Origin: Aphrocallistes beatrix
Taxonomy: Eukaryota; Porifera; Hexactinellida; Sceptrulophora; Aphrocallistidae
Assembly: GCA_963281255.1 (NCBI GenBank)
Contig: OY725489.1
Location: 5,890,523-5,954,522, forward strand
Length of the DNA: 64,000 nucleotides
Reading direction: 5' to 3'
Positions 1-10,210 of this stretch are shown here, one piece after another. A model generated the notes under the pieces. It saw only the letters and a program-made list of their open reading frames with translations. It searched no databases and was not told the DNA's origin. How positions within the stretch are numbered: position 1 is the stretch's first letter; each line of letters begins with the position of its first letter. Made by a program: the position numbers and the translations under genes.

Positions 1-58
1 CGGCAAAGCATTTGAGGATCGTTCACGGCTTCATTAGGTTTCATTCCAACTGGACAAG

Positions 59-289
59 ATGTGGGAATTTCAGCAAGCACAAGATGGCAGCAACTGCATT
101 TCAACAAGAGATATGATTGTATCCCATCACGAAAAGCGTATTGATACAGATTCAATTTACCAGTGCAGTGTGCCTCAGTGCATCTCAATAGAGAAAATAC
201 CGTACTCAGTATATCGATATCAATTATTTGCGAGCCATGAGGAACGTAGAGATCACGAAATGATTGAGCTTCATCCTTCTGTACCATAA
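59..289 (+). CDS. small hypothetical ORF with Cys/His pattern
   Basis: A 76-codon frame of unknown function. Residues in the second half show C-x4-C followed about 20 residues later by H-x6-H-x5-H, loosely like a zinc finger with an insertion, so a nucleic-acid-binding remnant is possible. The frame is closed upstream by a stop at about 35-37, and the window edge hides any larger gene. No start context, partner or intron can be judged. It may be chance or the end of a degraded element; the zinc-finger reading is inference only. Confidence 0.22.
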   Translation: MWEFQQAQDGSNCISTRDMIVSHHEKRIDTDSIYQCSVPQCISIEKIPYSVYRYQLFASHEERRDHEMIELHPSVP

Positions 290-319
290 TACTGAGGCGT
301 TTATTGGACTGAGGAAACT

Positions 320-733
320 TCACTTGCTATAATAGTGTTTTAGATTTGGAGTGCTGTTAGGACGCGGTAATCGCTTTGTGGTGGATGGTGTGAAAGTAGA
401 TTTTCTTTTGACTCCCTCACCCTTCCGAAACCTCCCAGTGTTGAGTTTATGTCCTCGCTTTTTGGTATGAACTGGGGTAGCTGGTGCTGTGTTATCCGAT
501 TCTTCGGATGTCTGCGAAGAGAGGGCTACTTGAGAGAGAGTAGATCCGAGCTCAGTAGGCGTGGATGTAGCTGGTGTTAAATCAGTTGGGGTTGTTGGGA
601 CTTTGAATATGAAATCACCTTAATTGTCAGACCCAATTGACTCCATGCTAGATTCAAAATCAGCCGGAATGCAAACTTTCGGGAGATCTGCGCTGCGAAA
701 TGTAGAAATTGTTTCTTGTTCTGAAGAAGACAT
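320..733 (-). pseudogene. hypothetical 137-codon frame with one in-frame stop
   Basis: Reading the minus strand from the ATG at 733, a Ser/Thr-rich reading frame runs to a TGA at 320 and is interrupted by a single TAA (positions 620-622, codon 38). The frame stays open for 99 codons beyond that stop. The middle is rich in Thr, Pro and Ser; the last 45 residues are strongly basic (Lys/Arg), as in a disordered tail with a nuclear localisation or DNA-binding segment. I do not recognise the family. It is either a recently broken gene or a terminal part of a transposon protein; no neighbour supports a function. Confidence 0.35.
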
Positions 734-1154
734 TTTTTGAATTAGTTATGACATTAATTATTTCCATACTTATATTGATTTGGTGTAACTCGTCAAAATT
801 AACTACAGTTGTAGTGCCCATAATTGTTCCACCTCACATGCTAATAATAGAACTATGTAGTTTCTTGTAATGTGGTGACAGAATTCTAAATATAGCTAGC
901 CATGTACAGTACACATGCACATTTTGATATTTTTAGAATTATTCCAATTATGGATGGTGTTTGCATTTCTCAATTCTTACTAACCTAAATTCCAATTACA
1001 CTTGGTTGTAACGTGCTTACATATCTACTGTTATGTGTGCATTGCTATTGTGACTTATTGTTGTCTGGGATGGAAAATGGAGCCTTGAATGGGGCACCTC
1101 CCAATAACGCGCACCCTTATGTGGTCTGTAAAGAACCTTTTTGTTCTTATAAAA

Positions 1155-1240
1155 CAGTGGTTCCCAATCCCTTTTACCTCGTGCACCTCATGACACCTAT
1201 GAATTATTTTGTGCACCCCAAGACCTATGCCAGGATCTAG
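1155..1240 (+). repeat. hAT-like terminal fragment
   Basis: Begins CAGTGGTTCCCAATCCC, which resembles the end of many hAT (Charlie-type) elements. No matching inverted end is visible nearby, so only a fragment can be claimed. The rest of 740-1531 holds no gene that I can see. Confidence 0.3.
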
Positions 1241-1531
1241 GAGTAATGTGCATGTAACTTCAAAAATAATTTTGTTAAAAATGCTAAATTTTCAGTTCTA
1301 ATCCTTGTCCCGTGCAGTTCTAATCCTTGAGTAGTTGATGTGTAGCCATTTATAGTCTAGTGACTTTTGATCATTGTTTAGGGAAATGAGCACGGTTGGA
1401 CATGTTTAGCATGCTTTTTGTGGTGATTATGTAGACCAAAAGGGATGAGTTTGAAATAGGCGACATTTATTCTGAGAAAGTCTCTCGAAAACAAATCATT
1501 GCAATCGTACTATTTGGACGAAATACCTTAT

Positions 1532-1669
1532 CAGGCCCGGCGGAAGCAACTTTTTATTGGTCCGGCCATAGCGAAAGTTGGTCCGGCCAAAAGCAAATTT
1601 GCATATGAAAATAAGCCATAATGGCATAAAATTGGTCCGGCCAAAGCTGGACCAGTTCCGCCGGCCCTG
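1532..1669. mobile_element. 138-bp MITE, hAT-like ends
   Basis: Ends are CAGGCCCGGCGGAA on the left and the complement of CAGGGCCGGCGGAA on the right, 14 bp with one mismatch. A direct motif TTGGTCCGGCCA occurs three times inside (about 1557, 1579 and 1632). CAGGG-type ends suggest hAT, but the flanking 8 bp do not form a clean duplication. There is no coding capacity; a small minus frame here merely translates the internal repeats. Confidence 0.55.
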
Positions 1670-2214
1670 CCTATTCACAAATCATTGTCAAATTTAGACC
1701 GAGCGGAGTCGCAAGAAGGATCACTCGATAGGGTTCAAACAAGTTTTAAGAATGGAATGTTGTTACATTACTATGCTGCTATGATGTTGCTAGAGGGCTA
1801 AGTTTGCCGAATAAGACGACTTGTATTCAAAGTCATTTGTCGCATTTGTGGCTGCAAATATCTGATGGGTCTACTCTAGGTGTCCGAATAAACTGGCCCC
1901 CGCTTATTAATTAATGTTTTTTTTCTACCTCCTCTCCCCGTTTATTTAATCTCGTAAATTTGACTTTGAAGGTTATACCCAAAAATGGTTTTTATCGCAT
2001 GTATAGTATTTCATCAATTATCTTCTATTTGAAATCAATAGAATATTTTATTTCTTATTCTAGATAATATGTTGAGTATTACTGTGTGATACATCAACTA
2101 ATTTCAAATCAACCCTCCCGTATAACCACTCGAGTATACTTACAAGCTCCTCTCAAAAATGTTCTAGATTTGAAATGCGATTTCCATAGAAAATCCAGGT
2201 AAATTAGTGATGTC

Positions 2215-2335
2215 TTTTAAACTCAGGTCTGTGCATGCCACTTTCGCCAGGCCGGACTCCAGCACTCATTTTAGAACTGTGCTACAATATTACATAGGAT
2301 CATAGATCCAATATAATAATATATGAAGCAGACAA
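2215..2335 (-). repeat. fragment related to the hAT-type element at 58 kb
   Basis: About 110-120 bp match, in reverse orientation, the interior of the element at 57877-58433 (around 58025-58145), including the stretch CTAAAATGAGTGCTGG and the segment around GACCTGAGTTTAA. The ends are not preserved here, so this is an internal relic. The stretch 1670-2214 shows no gene. Confidence 0.55.
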
Positions 2336-2469
2336 ATTGTATTATGTACGTCTAGTGATATTATTACTAATGTATCAACAAGTACTTTATTATAATAATA
2401 GTTATTCTATGTACTAATAGTTGTAAAGTAATAGCAATGAATCACATGATTGTTACATACATACAAAAT

Positions 2470-2955
2470 CTACTCCAAGTAAGTGAGTTTCTCTAATTGT
2501 GGGTAGTCGAGCATTTTATCTGCTGGCAAATAACGTTGCTTGAATTTTTCTTCCCTTTGCTCGAATGTTAGCTTCCGTGGATTCCACCGGAAAGCTTTAC
2601 CATATTGTTTAACATTCTCTTTGTATGCATGAAACTGGTAATATCCAAATTCTTGCATGAATTGTTCATCAGTATAGGACGCGAAGATGTCTACCCAATA
2701 ATCAGAATTATGGCGTCTACGACGGATATGGGTAGTCAATGTATTTCGTTCTGTTCGGAATGTAAGCTGGAGCTGTTTACTCTCGCCTCCACTCCAGATG
2801 TGTTCGATGACGTCTCTGCACAAGTGAATATTCTTTTGGCCGGCTCTCTTCTCAATTATTATGTTCTGATTGCACTCTCCAATTCGTAACTTTCCTGGCA
2901 CGAACTGGATACCATCACTAGGGAGGAAGTTACATGCACGTTGACTTGTACTCAT
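2470..2955 (-). CDS. hypothetical protein, 161 aa
   Basis: An uninterrupted 161-codon minus frame beginning with ATG at 2955. Composition is protein-like and not low-complexity, with charged and aromatic residues mixed: an Arg-rich patch (HIRRRRHNSD, about residues 76-85) and a Lys/Glu-rich C-terminal third. No signal peptide or membrane segment is visible. I do not recognise the family. Among non-transposon frames in the window it is one of the better candidates for a real small gene or exon, but it has no visible promoter, no poly-A signal that I can defend and no neighbour giving context. Confidence 0.4.
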   Translation of the reverse strand: MSTSQRACNFLPSDGIQFVPGKLRIGECNQNIIIEKRAGQKNIHLCRDVIEHIWSGGESKQLQLTFRTERNTLTTHIRRRRHNSDYWVDIFASYTDEQFMQEFGYYQFHAYKENVKQYGKAFRWNPRKLTFEQREEKFKQRYLPADKMLDYPQLEKLTYLE

Positions 2956-3261
2956 TTTCCCAACATTTTGTTAGACAATTTCAGAAATATTTTGTAGAAT
3001 GACTAATATTATTTTACTTCGTGATTTGAGCACATTTATCGTATTTATCTCTATTTAAAAGCTATCCATTTGCAGTTGTAATTGTACGTTGTGTGTATGT
3101 GTATGAGTGTTGCTTAGACATGTTTTATAGATGTAATATATCTATTTTTAGACTAAACTAGCGTTTGTTATTAATTTCAATGCGCAACTGGTTTAAAGGT
3201 TTAGAACGCAACCTGTTTAAAGTTTTAGAACTTGATGGCTTGCATTTTAACTTACAGAAAC

Positions 3262-3432
3262 ATAAGCGTGCTTCGCTTGTTTGCGGACACTTTGTGTTCG
3301 CCAGACGCGCCATTTGGGCGCCTGGGCTCACGCTCGTTAATTATAAGGTTGATAATCACTCTAAACATGTTTGTCTTAATGTTATAACCTACATCACTGG
3401 AAAAATCACCAAATTGTCAATTTTATTTGAAA
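3262..3432 (+). repeat. repeat A, diverged head fragment
   Basis: Contains a degraded version of the GC-rich head of repeat A (GCGTGCTTCGCTTG, then a C..CACTTTGTG motif, then GTTAATTATAAGG) and stops near CACCAAATTGTCAATTTTA. The body and TA-microsatellite end are missing. A 90-codon frame across it is a translation of the repeat, not a gene. Confidence 0.6.
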
Positions 3433-3528
3433 TCTGAGTCCCTAATTTATGGAACTTGACGGAAACTTTCCGGAATTCTAATTGTAATTGCCTAATTTGC
3501 GGAAGACTCCTTTCCAGATTATCTCAGT

Positions 3529-3753
3529 CAGGGCTGTATCAACCCAGTTGGCAAAAACAAGTCATTTTTCATTGAAATTCCTTGACCACAACTCATTCAA
3601 CTCTTTCAAAAAATGAGTTGTCTACAGCCCACTCATTTTCGGAATGATGCATTTGTACTAAATGAACTGATTTCAACAATTCATTTTCATATGACGGCTA
3701 TAATCAACTCATTGATATGATTTCCCAACTCAAAATGGGTTGATACAGCCCTG
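3529..3753. mobile_element. 225-bp hAT-type MITE
   Basis: The ends are CAGGGCTGTATCAACCCA and its inverse at the right. Flanking 8-mers ATCTCAGT (3521-3528) and ACCTCAGT (3754-3761) match at 7 of 8 positions, as expected for an hAT target-site duplication. The interior has further short self-complementary stretches and no coding frame. Confidence 0.75.
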
Positions 3754-4301
3754 ACCTCAGTAACCAAACTTGGTTGGAACCGATCAAGAAATTACGGATG
3801 ATTAGTTACATTTCTACTATTAAGTTCCAATTTATACATACATACAGACGAGATACTTCCTCAATGCTATAAGATCATCTCCCTACTGGTGCTACACTCA
3901 AATTGTATTACGTTTATTCATACTTTTCTTCAAATGTCCAATTTTAGATATAAAGCGATAGTACTTGAGTAATATTTGCGATTATGTTTTAGGTTTTGGC
4001 AAATTTTAAAGTGATGTAAAATTTCTAATATTACATTTTTGAATTAATTTTCATAGTCACTAACTTGTTTTAACATCCGTTTTACTTACAAAATTGGAAT
4101 GCTTCTCAGTAATATTCATAAACTATCTATTGCGTTCCTATATACACTTCACTTTTCTGAGAATTGCTGATGATATTTCCTATATTATCTCATCACCTGG
4201 AAGGAAGGGCTAGACCACATATGTCGATGCAATTGTAGGCTCAAGCAATGTATATAAATAACAATATCTGCCCTATTATTTATCAGTCGAAACTTGCAAA
4301 T

Positions 4302-4370
4302 CGCAACTCATGCTGGGAACACGCAGCTCATACTGGGAACACGCATCTCATACTGGGAACACGCAACTCT
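4302..4370 (+). repeat. 20-bp minisatellite, about 3.4 copies
   Basis: The unit is CGCATCTCATACTGGGAACA with one or two changes between copies. The interval 3762-4301 before it and 4371-4487 after it contain nothing that I can annotate. Confidence 0.75.
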
Positions 4371-4487
4371 TAGGGTCTTCGCTCATCTGGGGAGGCAGGC
4401 CTAACTTGCGCACTGATTTGGTGGATGGTAGTATATGCTTCTGGGCATGTTGATTTACACCTACTATTGTTATATTCTCAGCCTTCA

Positions 4488-4800
4488 ATGACCTAAATTG
4501 GCTGAGTGTGCAAAACTGAAATTTCTAATTATATAGACGTGGCAATGACGTCACAATCTCGTGGTCTTTCAACATTTTGGTCTTTGGTGTCTGATCTCAA
4601 TGGAACCATACCTTAAACTATGGATAACAATATTCGCATTAGAAGTTTGTATTCACTTTTTACTGATTTTAATTGTACCATGGATCAGAATGTATGGTCC
4701 GAAACATGTTTATTTTTCACAATTCTGACTTTTTCGTGCAGAATAATTAATTAAAACGTTTGAAATTTTCAGATCTAATAACATGTTGGATTGATTATTG
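4488..4800 (+). repeat. repeat B, copy 1, left part
   Basis: About 310 bp that align with 8747-9080, sharing motifs such as AATGACRTCAC, CCATGGAT followed by ATATTCGCA, and TTGGACC/TTGTACCATGGATCAG. The copy is interrupted at about 4800 by two repeat A units and resumes at about 5965, where both copies share CCAAAATTGATNATAATGAA. Repeat B is non-coding and unclassified. Confidence 0.6.
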
Positions 4801-4820
4801 AACCGCAATATATATATATA

Positions 4821-5311
4821 ACAAGCGCGCTTCGCTTGCTTGCGCTGCGCGGCTGGCGGCCACTTTGTGTGCGCCGGAGGCTCCCTTCGGTCGCCTGGGT
4901 TCACATTGGTTAATTATAAGGGAGATAACATCTCTAAATACGTCTGGACAACTGTTATAATCGATATCGCACGAAAAATCACCAAATTTATCAATTTTTA
5001 AAATTTTGATGAGTAATGATGACGTCATAACAAAGTGATGAGTCATCATTTTTTGATGATAGTTGTATCATATGTGAGGTATGTTAGTATACAGATTCTA
5101 TTAAAATTTCAGCCTTATATCTCCTATAATGAATGGCTGAGTTATGCTCGAATAACTGTATTGTTTAACTTTTAAAAATGTGACAATGAAGTCATAATTC
5201 CATGATGAGTCTACATTTTGCTCAGAACTTAGTGGAGCCATAGCCAAAAGACTCCCACATGCCAAAAATCAGCCTTCTACGCCTGGCAGTTTCTTCAATC
5301 AATTCGTTACA
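4821..5311 (+). repeat. repeat A, copy 1 (head and body)
   Basis: It starts with the GC-rich head AAGCGCGCTTCGCTTGC, passes through a body with ATGACGTCAT and GATGAGTCATC motifs, and ends at TCAATTCGTTACAG followed by a TA run. The expected 3' motif (ATCGAGTTTTAATAGTAAGG) is not directly after the TA run; copy 2 follows instead. The motif copies after copy 2 suggest that copy 2 is nested in this copy's TA run. Small minus frames here are translations of the repeat. Confidence 0.8.
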
Positions 5312-5353
5312 GAGATATATATATATACACATATATATATATATATATATATA
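5312..5353. repeat. TA microsatellite between two repeat A copies
   Basis: An almost pure TA/AT run with one short CAC interruption, joining the 3' end of copy 1 to the head of copy 2. Confidence 0.85.
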
Positions 5354-5964
5354 AGCGCGCTTCGCTTGCTTGCGCTGCGCGGCTGGCGGACACTTCGTGC
5401 CCGCCGGAGGCTCCCTTCGGTCGCCTGGAGGTGACATTGGTTAATTATAAGGGAGATATCATCTCTAAATATGTCCATCTTAGTTTTAAAATCGAAATCA
5501 CTCAAAAATCACAAAATTTGTCAATTTTAAAATTTTGATGCGTAATGATGACGTCATAACAAAGTGATGAGTCATCATTTTTTGTTGAAAGTCGCATCAT
5601 ATGTGAGGTATGTTAGTATACAGATTCTATTAAAATTTCAGCCTTCTATCTCCTATAATGGCGGAGTTATGCCCGAATAACTGTGTTGCTTAACTTTTAA
5701 AAATGTGACAATGACGTCATAATTCCATGATGAGTCGACATTTTGCTCTGAACTCAGAACTTACTGGAGCCATAGCCAAAAGACTCCCACATGCCAAAAA
5801 TCAGCCTTCTGCGCCCGGCAGTTTCTTCAATGAATTCGTTACAGATATATATATATATATGCATATACAATCATCGAGTTTAATAGTAAGGGATATATAT
5901 ATACAATAATCGAGTTTTAATAGTAAGGATATACACATTAATCGAGTTTTAATAGTAAGGATAT
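5354..5964 (+). repeat. repeat A, copy 2, complete, with three 3' motifs
   Basis: Head, body, internal TA run (about 5844-5860) and then three tandem versions of the 3' motif ATCGAGTTTTAATAGTAAGG at about 5874-5893, 5908-5932 and 5940-5964. Other copies have one motif each. It lies within repeat B. At about 610 bp it defines the full-length form of repeat A when no foreign insertion is present. Confidence 0.8.
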
Positions 5965-6062
5965 TTCAATCAATTCCAAAATTGATCATAATGAATTTAG
6001 ATTGTGAATATAAATTTAATATTGTTTTGAACCATGGATAAATGACTTAGTGTTGTATGCGG
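5965..6062 (+). repeat. repeat B, copy 1, right part
   Basis: Continues the B copy broken at 4800; it matches 9105-9215 through TTTTGAACCATGGAYAAAT. Short related pieces with GGACCATGGATAA also occur at about 6800-6885. Confidence 0.55.
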
Positions 6063-6203
6063 TCTTCAGATCGTCTCTCCCACCTGGAGAAGCTGCACCG
6101 CCACAACGCACAGCTCAACTTTCTCCTAACGACTCAGTTCCCGTCTCTCCTGCCTTCGTCAACTTCGTCATATTCACAGATGATTCAGAATGGGTTCGGC
6201 TGA
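6063..6203 (+). CDS. possible exon, coiled-coil-like (uncertain)
   Basis: Downstream of a CTTCAG that could serve as a splice acceptor, a frame of about 45 codons begins with a Leu/His-rich segment (LSHLEKLHRHNAQLN) that could form a short coiled coil, followed by a Ser-rich tail and a TGA. The stretch 6063-6600 is less AT-rich than its surroundings. Overlapping frames in other phases (6050-6340 plus; 6327-6602 minus, Pro/Gly-rich) are equally long, so the coding frame is not settled. No family is recognised. Confidence 0.2.
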   Translation, partial: SSDRLSHLEKLHRHNAQLNFLLTTQFPSLLPSSTSSYSQMIQNGFG

Positions 6204-7218
6204 TCAGAGCTGAGTACCAGAGTGTCACTCCATGTCCCATACCCCCAACCCCGACCCCCTCTCCTCTGAGACTTGCTCCAGGCGGTGGACAGGTTTCTCT
6301 ATTTGTTATTAGGCAAAAAACTTCTATCAAAAGTAATTAATCACTTGACCATTGGGAGGGGTGTGAGAAGCTCCATGGGGAGGCGAATAATTTTGGTGGA
6401 AGAAATCCCCTTGTGGAGTTGAAGGTGTGGGGTTATAGACACCGGGGGCTGTGAATACTCCAAGTGGCTGGTTGTGTATCTGGCCGGTTTGGCCGGAGAG
6501 TTTCGCACGGCTGGAGTGCGTCCTGCAGACAGAGGAGGACGTGCTGCAGTCACATTTTCTCAGTCCCACTGTAATTCCAAATGAAAGGAACATAAATTTC
6601 ACTTACGGTATCAATGTTAGTTACTAGACCAGGCTTGGAGTACAGTTTACCTCTAAACAGTACAGGGAGCTCCGATTCATCCAAAATGCAGATATCAGAT
6701 GTATAAATAAATGATCTACATATATAATTGCCGTCTCAAAGCCAAATAATCTACAATCAATTGGTTAGAAATAATATTGATCTCTCACATGTGAAGCATT
6801 TTGGACCATGGATAAGAACAATTGGCTTTGGAAAGTATTTTACTTTATCATCATTCGTCATTGGACCATGGATAAATGACTTAGATTATATTTCCCGCTT
6901 CTGTATCTGAATGATCTTTTCATTCATTATTAGTATAATTATAATGAAGATTTAACTCCAAACCCCTTGTAAATCCTTAAGGACTCCTTTTCTAACCTTC
7001 CTGCAAAAAGAAAATAAACTGAAAATTTGAAAAAAAATTATTTATATACAAATAATAGTAGTATACGGGAGCGTTAATATCAAATTGGTGGGGGTGATCA
7101 GTACTTTTGAAATTACCTAAGTAGTAATGAATGTACTAGTATAAGTAGAGATAGTAGAAGTTTGAAATAACAACTTAATAGTAGGCATTGATGCTTATAT
7201 AGTGTGTAATATTCAGTA

Positions 7219-7248
7219 CGATTTTTGGCGCCTAAAATTCAGCCAATC
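7219..7248 (+). repeat. short dispersed repeat containing TTTGGCGCC
   Basis: About 30 bp around GATTTTTGGCGCCTAAA and the following TTCAGCCAATCA recur inverted at 28357-28387. It is probably part of a degraded MITE. The interval 6604-7218 shows no gene. Confidence 0.5.
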
Positions 7249-7271
7249 AAAATTCAGCAATTATAACTATA

Positions 7272-7514
7272 CTAGTTAGTCCATAGTCCACGTTTTTTGA
7301 ACCGCACCATTGCCTTAGTGTATAGAATGCTATGACTGACCGTATTAATATTTGTGTCTGTGGATATTTGTAGTTGCGGATTGGGTTGCGGCTGGGATTG
7401 TGACAGGGGTTGTGGCTGGGGTTGTGGCTGGGGTTGTGGCTGGGGTTGCGGCTGGGATTGTGACTGGGGTTGCGGCTGGGGTTGCTGTTGTTGTTGCGTA
7501 CCTAACACCAACAA
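7272..7514 (-). CDS. Gln/Pro-repeat ORF over a minisatellite
   Basis: An 80-codon minus frame encoding about 35 residues of alternating Gln-Pro and Gln-Ser. The DNA below it (7378-7495) is a GGCTGGGGTTGT-type hexamer/dodecamer array. The non-repetitive C-terminal part has no recognised domain. Such arrays are open in some frames by chance, so this may only be a translated minisatellite; a disordered region of a transcription factor exon is the alternative. Confidence 0.2.
   Translation of the reverse strand: MLVLGTQQQQQPQPQPQSQSQPQPQPQPQPQPQPQPLSQSQPQPNPQLQISTDTNINTVSHSILYTKAMVRFKKRGLWTN
7378..7495 (+). repeat. GGCTGGGGTTGT-type minisatellite
   Basis: Tandem 6/12-bp units such as GTTGTGGCTGGG with G/A and T/C changes between copies. 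The strand bias (G and T on plus) is strong. Confidence 0.85.
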
Positions 7515-7747
7515 CTAACTACTCCTTTGTTTCGCAATAAAATTACGAAAAATTCATTACATCTATCTGGGTGGGCTAGTCTAAATCAAGATGCGAATTT
7601 CAGGTTTTACACAATATTCATCAACTCTATGGCTACATATCAACATGCTAGGAATTCATATGACGTACCTGACACAACAAGTGTTCCTTTGTTTCGCAAT
7701 AAACTAAACTTGCGAAAAATTCATTACATCTATCTGGGTGGGCTAGC
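7498..7747 (+). repeat. direct repeat pair, about 85 bp each
   Basis: The segments 7498-7583 and 7664-7747 share GTACCTRACAC, TTTGTTTCGCAATAAA and GAAAAATTCATTACATCTAT followed by CTGGGTGGGCTAG. They are separated by about 80 bp and start directly after the minisatellite. A local tandem duplication is the simplest explanation. Confidence 0.75.
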
Positions 7748-7796
7748 CTTACCTGACAGTCATCATCAAGTATAATTATTCAATGGAATTAATCAA

Positions 7797-8251
7797 TTGG
7801 CACCAAAATATCATATTGAATCAATTGTAGATAATCAAGGAGAGATAGTATTAGCGAATTACAGAATTAATTTATTTGAGGTGATCATCGTGGGAAAAAG
7901 GCAGTGTGACATACCATGCGAGTTTCAGCCAACCCTCCAAAAGCAGATGCAGAATACGTACTACATACCGATGGATGATGGGGACGTGAAAAATGCCATA
8001 AAAACCAAGTCAAAGAATACAATTAATTATTCAAAATGGATTACTTGAAGACATCTCTATTTGACAGACGTTCAGACATTCAATGCGCGAAGATGCAAGA
8101 TGCGGACAAAGTTATCATAAACGAGTCTCACATCATACTGAATGAGACAATAATTTGTCAGAATAAAGAGATTCATACTCCAAATATTAAATACATCGGG
8201 CAGTCATTAATTACAGTAACAAATTTCGGACAGGTTCATAAGCAAAATTGA
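7797..8251 (+). pseudogene. hypothetical, two overlapping frames
   Basis: Two plus frames of 83 and 71 codons overlap by 13 bp in different phases (7797-8048 and 8036-8251). Both have ordinary protein composition with Ile/Asn bias typical of AT-rich DNA. The first has no ATG at its start; the second starts with ATG at 8036. Together they could be one degraded gene with a frameshift near 8040. No domain is recognised and no neighbour supports a role. The following 8252-8746 is AT-rich with no visible gene. Confidence 0.22.
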
Positions 8252-8746
8252 ATCTACCATAAACAATAAAATTTCGGACGGTAGTGATAAACATAAACAA
8301 ATAATTTATTTTACATAGCATATATATTAACAAATACTAATATATATAAACTCACTTGTAGTGCAAAATATATTCATTCTCATTGAAAATAAATTGAAGA
8401 TTGATAAAAAGATGAAAAAATCAAATACAAAATAGGCGTTATGCTAATCACACGCAAAGCATGCGTATTTATATAATTTAGCTCCTTGCACATGATAGCC
8501 ACTAACATATTTTAGTTCCTATTTGTATCTAACACAAAACGTGTGAAATATGTACTAGATAAATACTTGAGGTTATAAGCATCTATTTTCCTTAAAATGA
8601 ATTAACCACGAATTGATCATCATTAACAGATCAACTCTGCGAGTTACTTCATACTAAGAGGAATCTGCTAATAATTTTGCTAGCTGGAGTGATGAATCAT
8701 CATATTCGATGAATGGAATTTAAATTTTGAGGAATATATCACCTAA

Positions 8747-9215
8747 ATGGCAAAGTTATGTGCGAAAATTGAAATTTCAAATTATACACAAGATGATAAT
8801 GACATCACCAATTCGCGATGAGTCAACTTTTCGTCTATGAGGTAAGAAAACTCAAATGTGTCTTACCTTAACCATGGATGATTATATTCGCACTGGTAGG
8901 TAGTTTATACTTCCTTTTTCGTTTATAATTGGACCTTGGATCAGGATGTAAAAGTTTGAGAAGTTTTGGACAAATACAGACATATATAATTTTTACAAAT
9001 CTGCCTATTTTGGGCTGAACAATTACATGAAAATTAATTTTTTTTCAGAGCTTAAAACATGGTGGATTTACCATTGATATATAATTAATAATATTTTGAA
9101 ATTTATTCCAAAATTGATTATAATGAATTTATATAGTTAATATATACATTTTATGTTGTTTTGAACCATGGACAAATAATGACTTGTGGATATGCGATAT
9201 TCGCTTATAGGTAAA
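8747..9215 (+). repeat. repeat B, copy 2, uninterrupted
   Basis: Aligns with 4488-4800 plus 5965-6062 and crosses the point where copy 1 carries repeat A, so it shows the empty site (around 9080-9105). It carries TGACATCACC, ACCATGGATGATTATATTCG and TTTTGAACCATGGACAAAT. Non-coding. Confidence 0.6.
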
Positions 9216-9267
9216 ATGACAATCCTCCCAAACTTGATTATTTCGTCCTCAGGATTTGTTCCTTCTA

Positions 9268-9689
9268 CAGGGTGTTTCATTGATTACACACAAAAGTAAA
9301 TTGCTATCATTCCTTTTGTGATTGAGATAATTTAGTTATTTTGGTTGCTTTTGAAAGGAAATCCTTTGACATTTATGAAAAACAATGAAGCAAACCGTTG
9401 GAATATAAGTAAATTATTTCAAAACATCATTAATGTGGGATAACTCTCTTCCGATTTAGTCATTTTGGGCGGGTAAACCTTAGAAGTGTGGTAATCTTGA
9501 ATAGGACTGATTTTTATGGTAGAATTCCACCATCTTGATCTTCTTTTGTTTGTCATCTAGCTTGTCCATTTTGTTGTCACACAAATGTCAGAGGGTGTTA
9601 AACAACATCGTAAAAGGGGAAGATGATTAGTAAAATATTTACCTAGTAATTTCAAATTATTTTCGTGATACAATCGCTGAAACACCCTG
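9268..9689. mobile_element. 422-bp mariner-type MITE
   Basis: The ends are CAGGGTGTTTCATTGATTA on the left and the inverse of CAGGGTGTTTCAGCGATTG on the right. TA dinucleotides flank both ends (9266-9267, 9690-9691). There is no transposase; the interior is AT-rich. Confidence 0.7.
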
Positions 9690-10210
9690 TATAAACTTGG
9701 TGTTACTAGAATATAACCTATATACGTAATACTTTAAATATTACCGTACAGATTTTCAAATTGATTCCCATCCACAAAGTTTTAGTTGAATATGTATGAA
9801 AAGAGTCGAAAATTAGGCTAAATTCTAATTTCATTAAAATTAGGTGGCAATGCAAAAATTTGCACTTTTTAACGAAAAACGTTCGGTAGAAATTAAGTAT
9901 ATATGTCAATGAAGAGATATCTTATAGGGAATGATGTATTCTATGAAAATAAATGTTTAAATCTAACGAAAGTTGAAGAATTATATCCTATTGCGACTAA
10001 AAATTGAACTTTAAAAAAATCCTCAAATTCTAATAGTCATATCACTGATGTTAAACATTTCTTTTTACTGTTTTGATAAACTAGAGTGGATAAATAGACT
10101 ACAGTTTATGATAGTTGATCACAAAAAAAAATTCCCATCATACCTAATACAAAGGCGCCACACGGTAGCGTTAACATGGTAGTAAAGTGTAGTATTAAAT
10201 TCATTGTTAG

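Noticed and set aside
4710-5505. Several minus frames of 64-84 codons with Arg/Ala-rich ends
   Set aside because: They translate the head of repeat A and recur in every copy.
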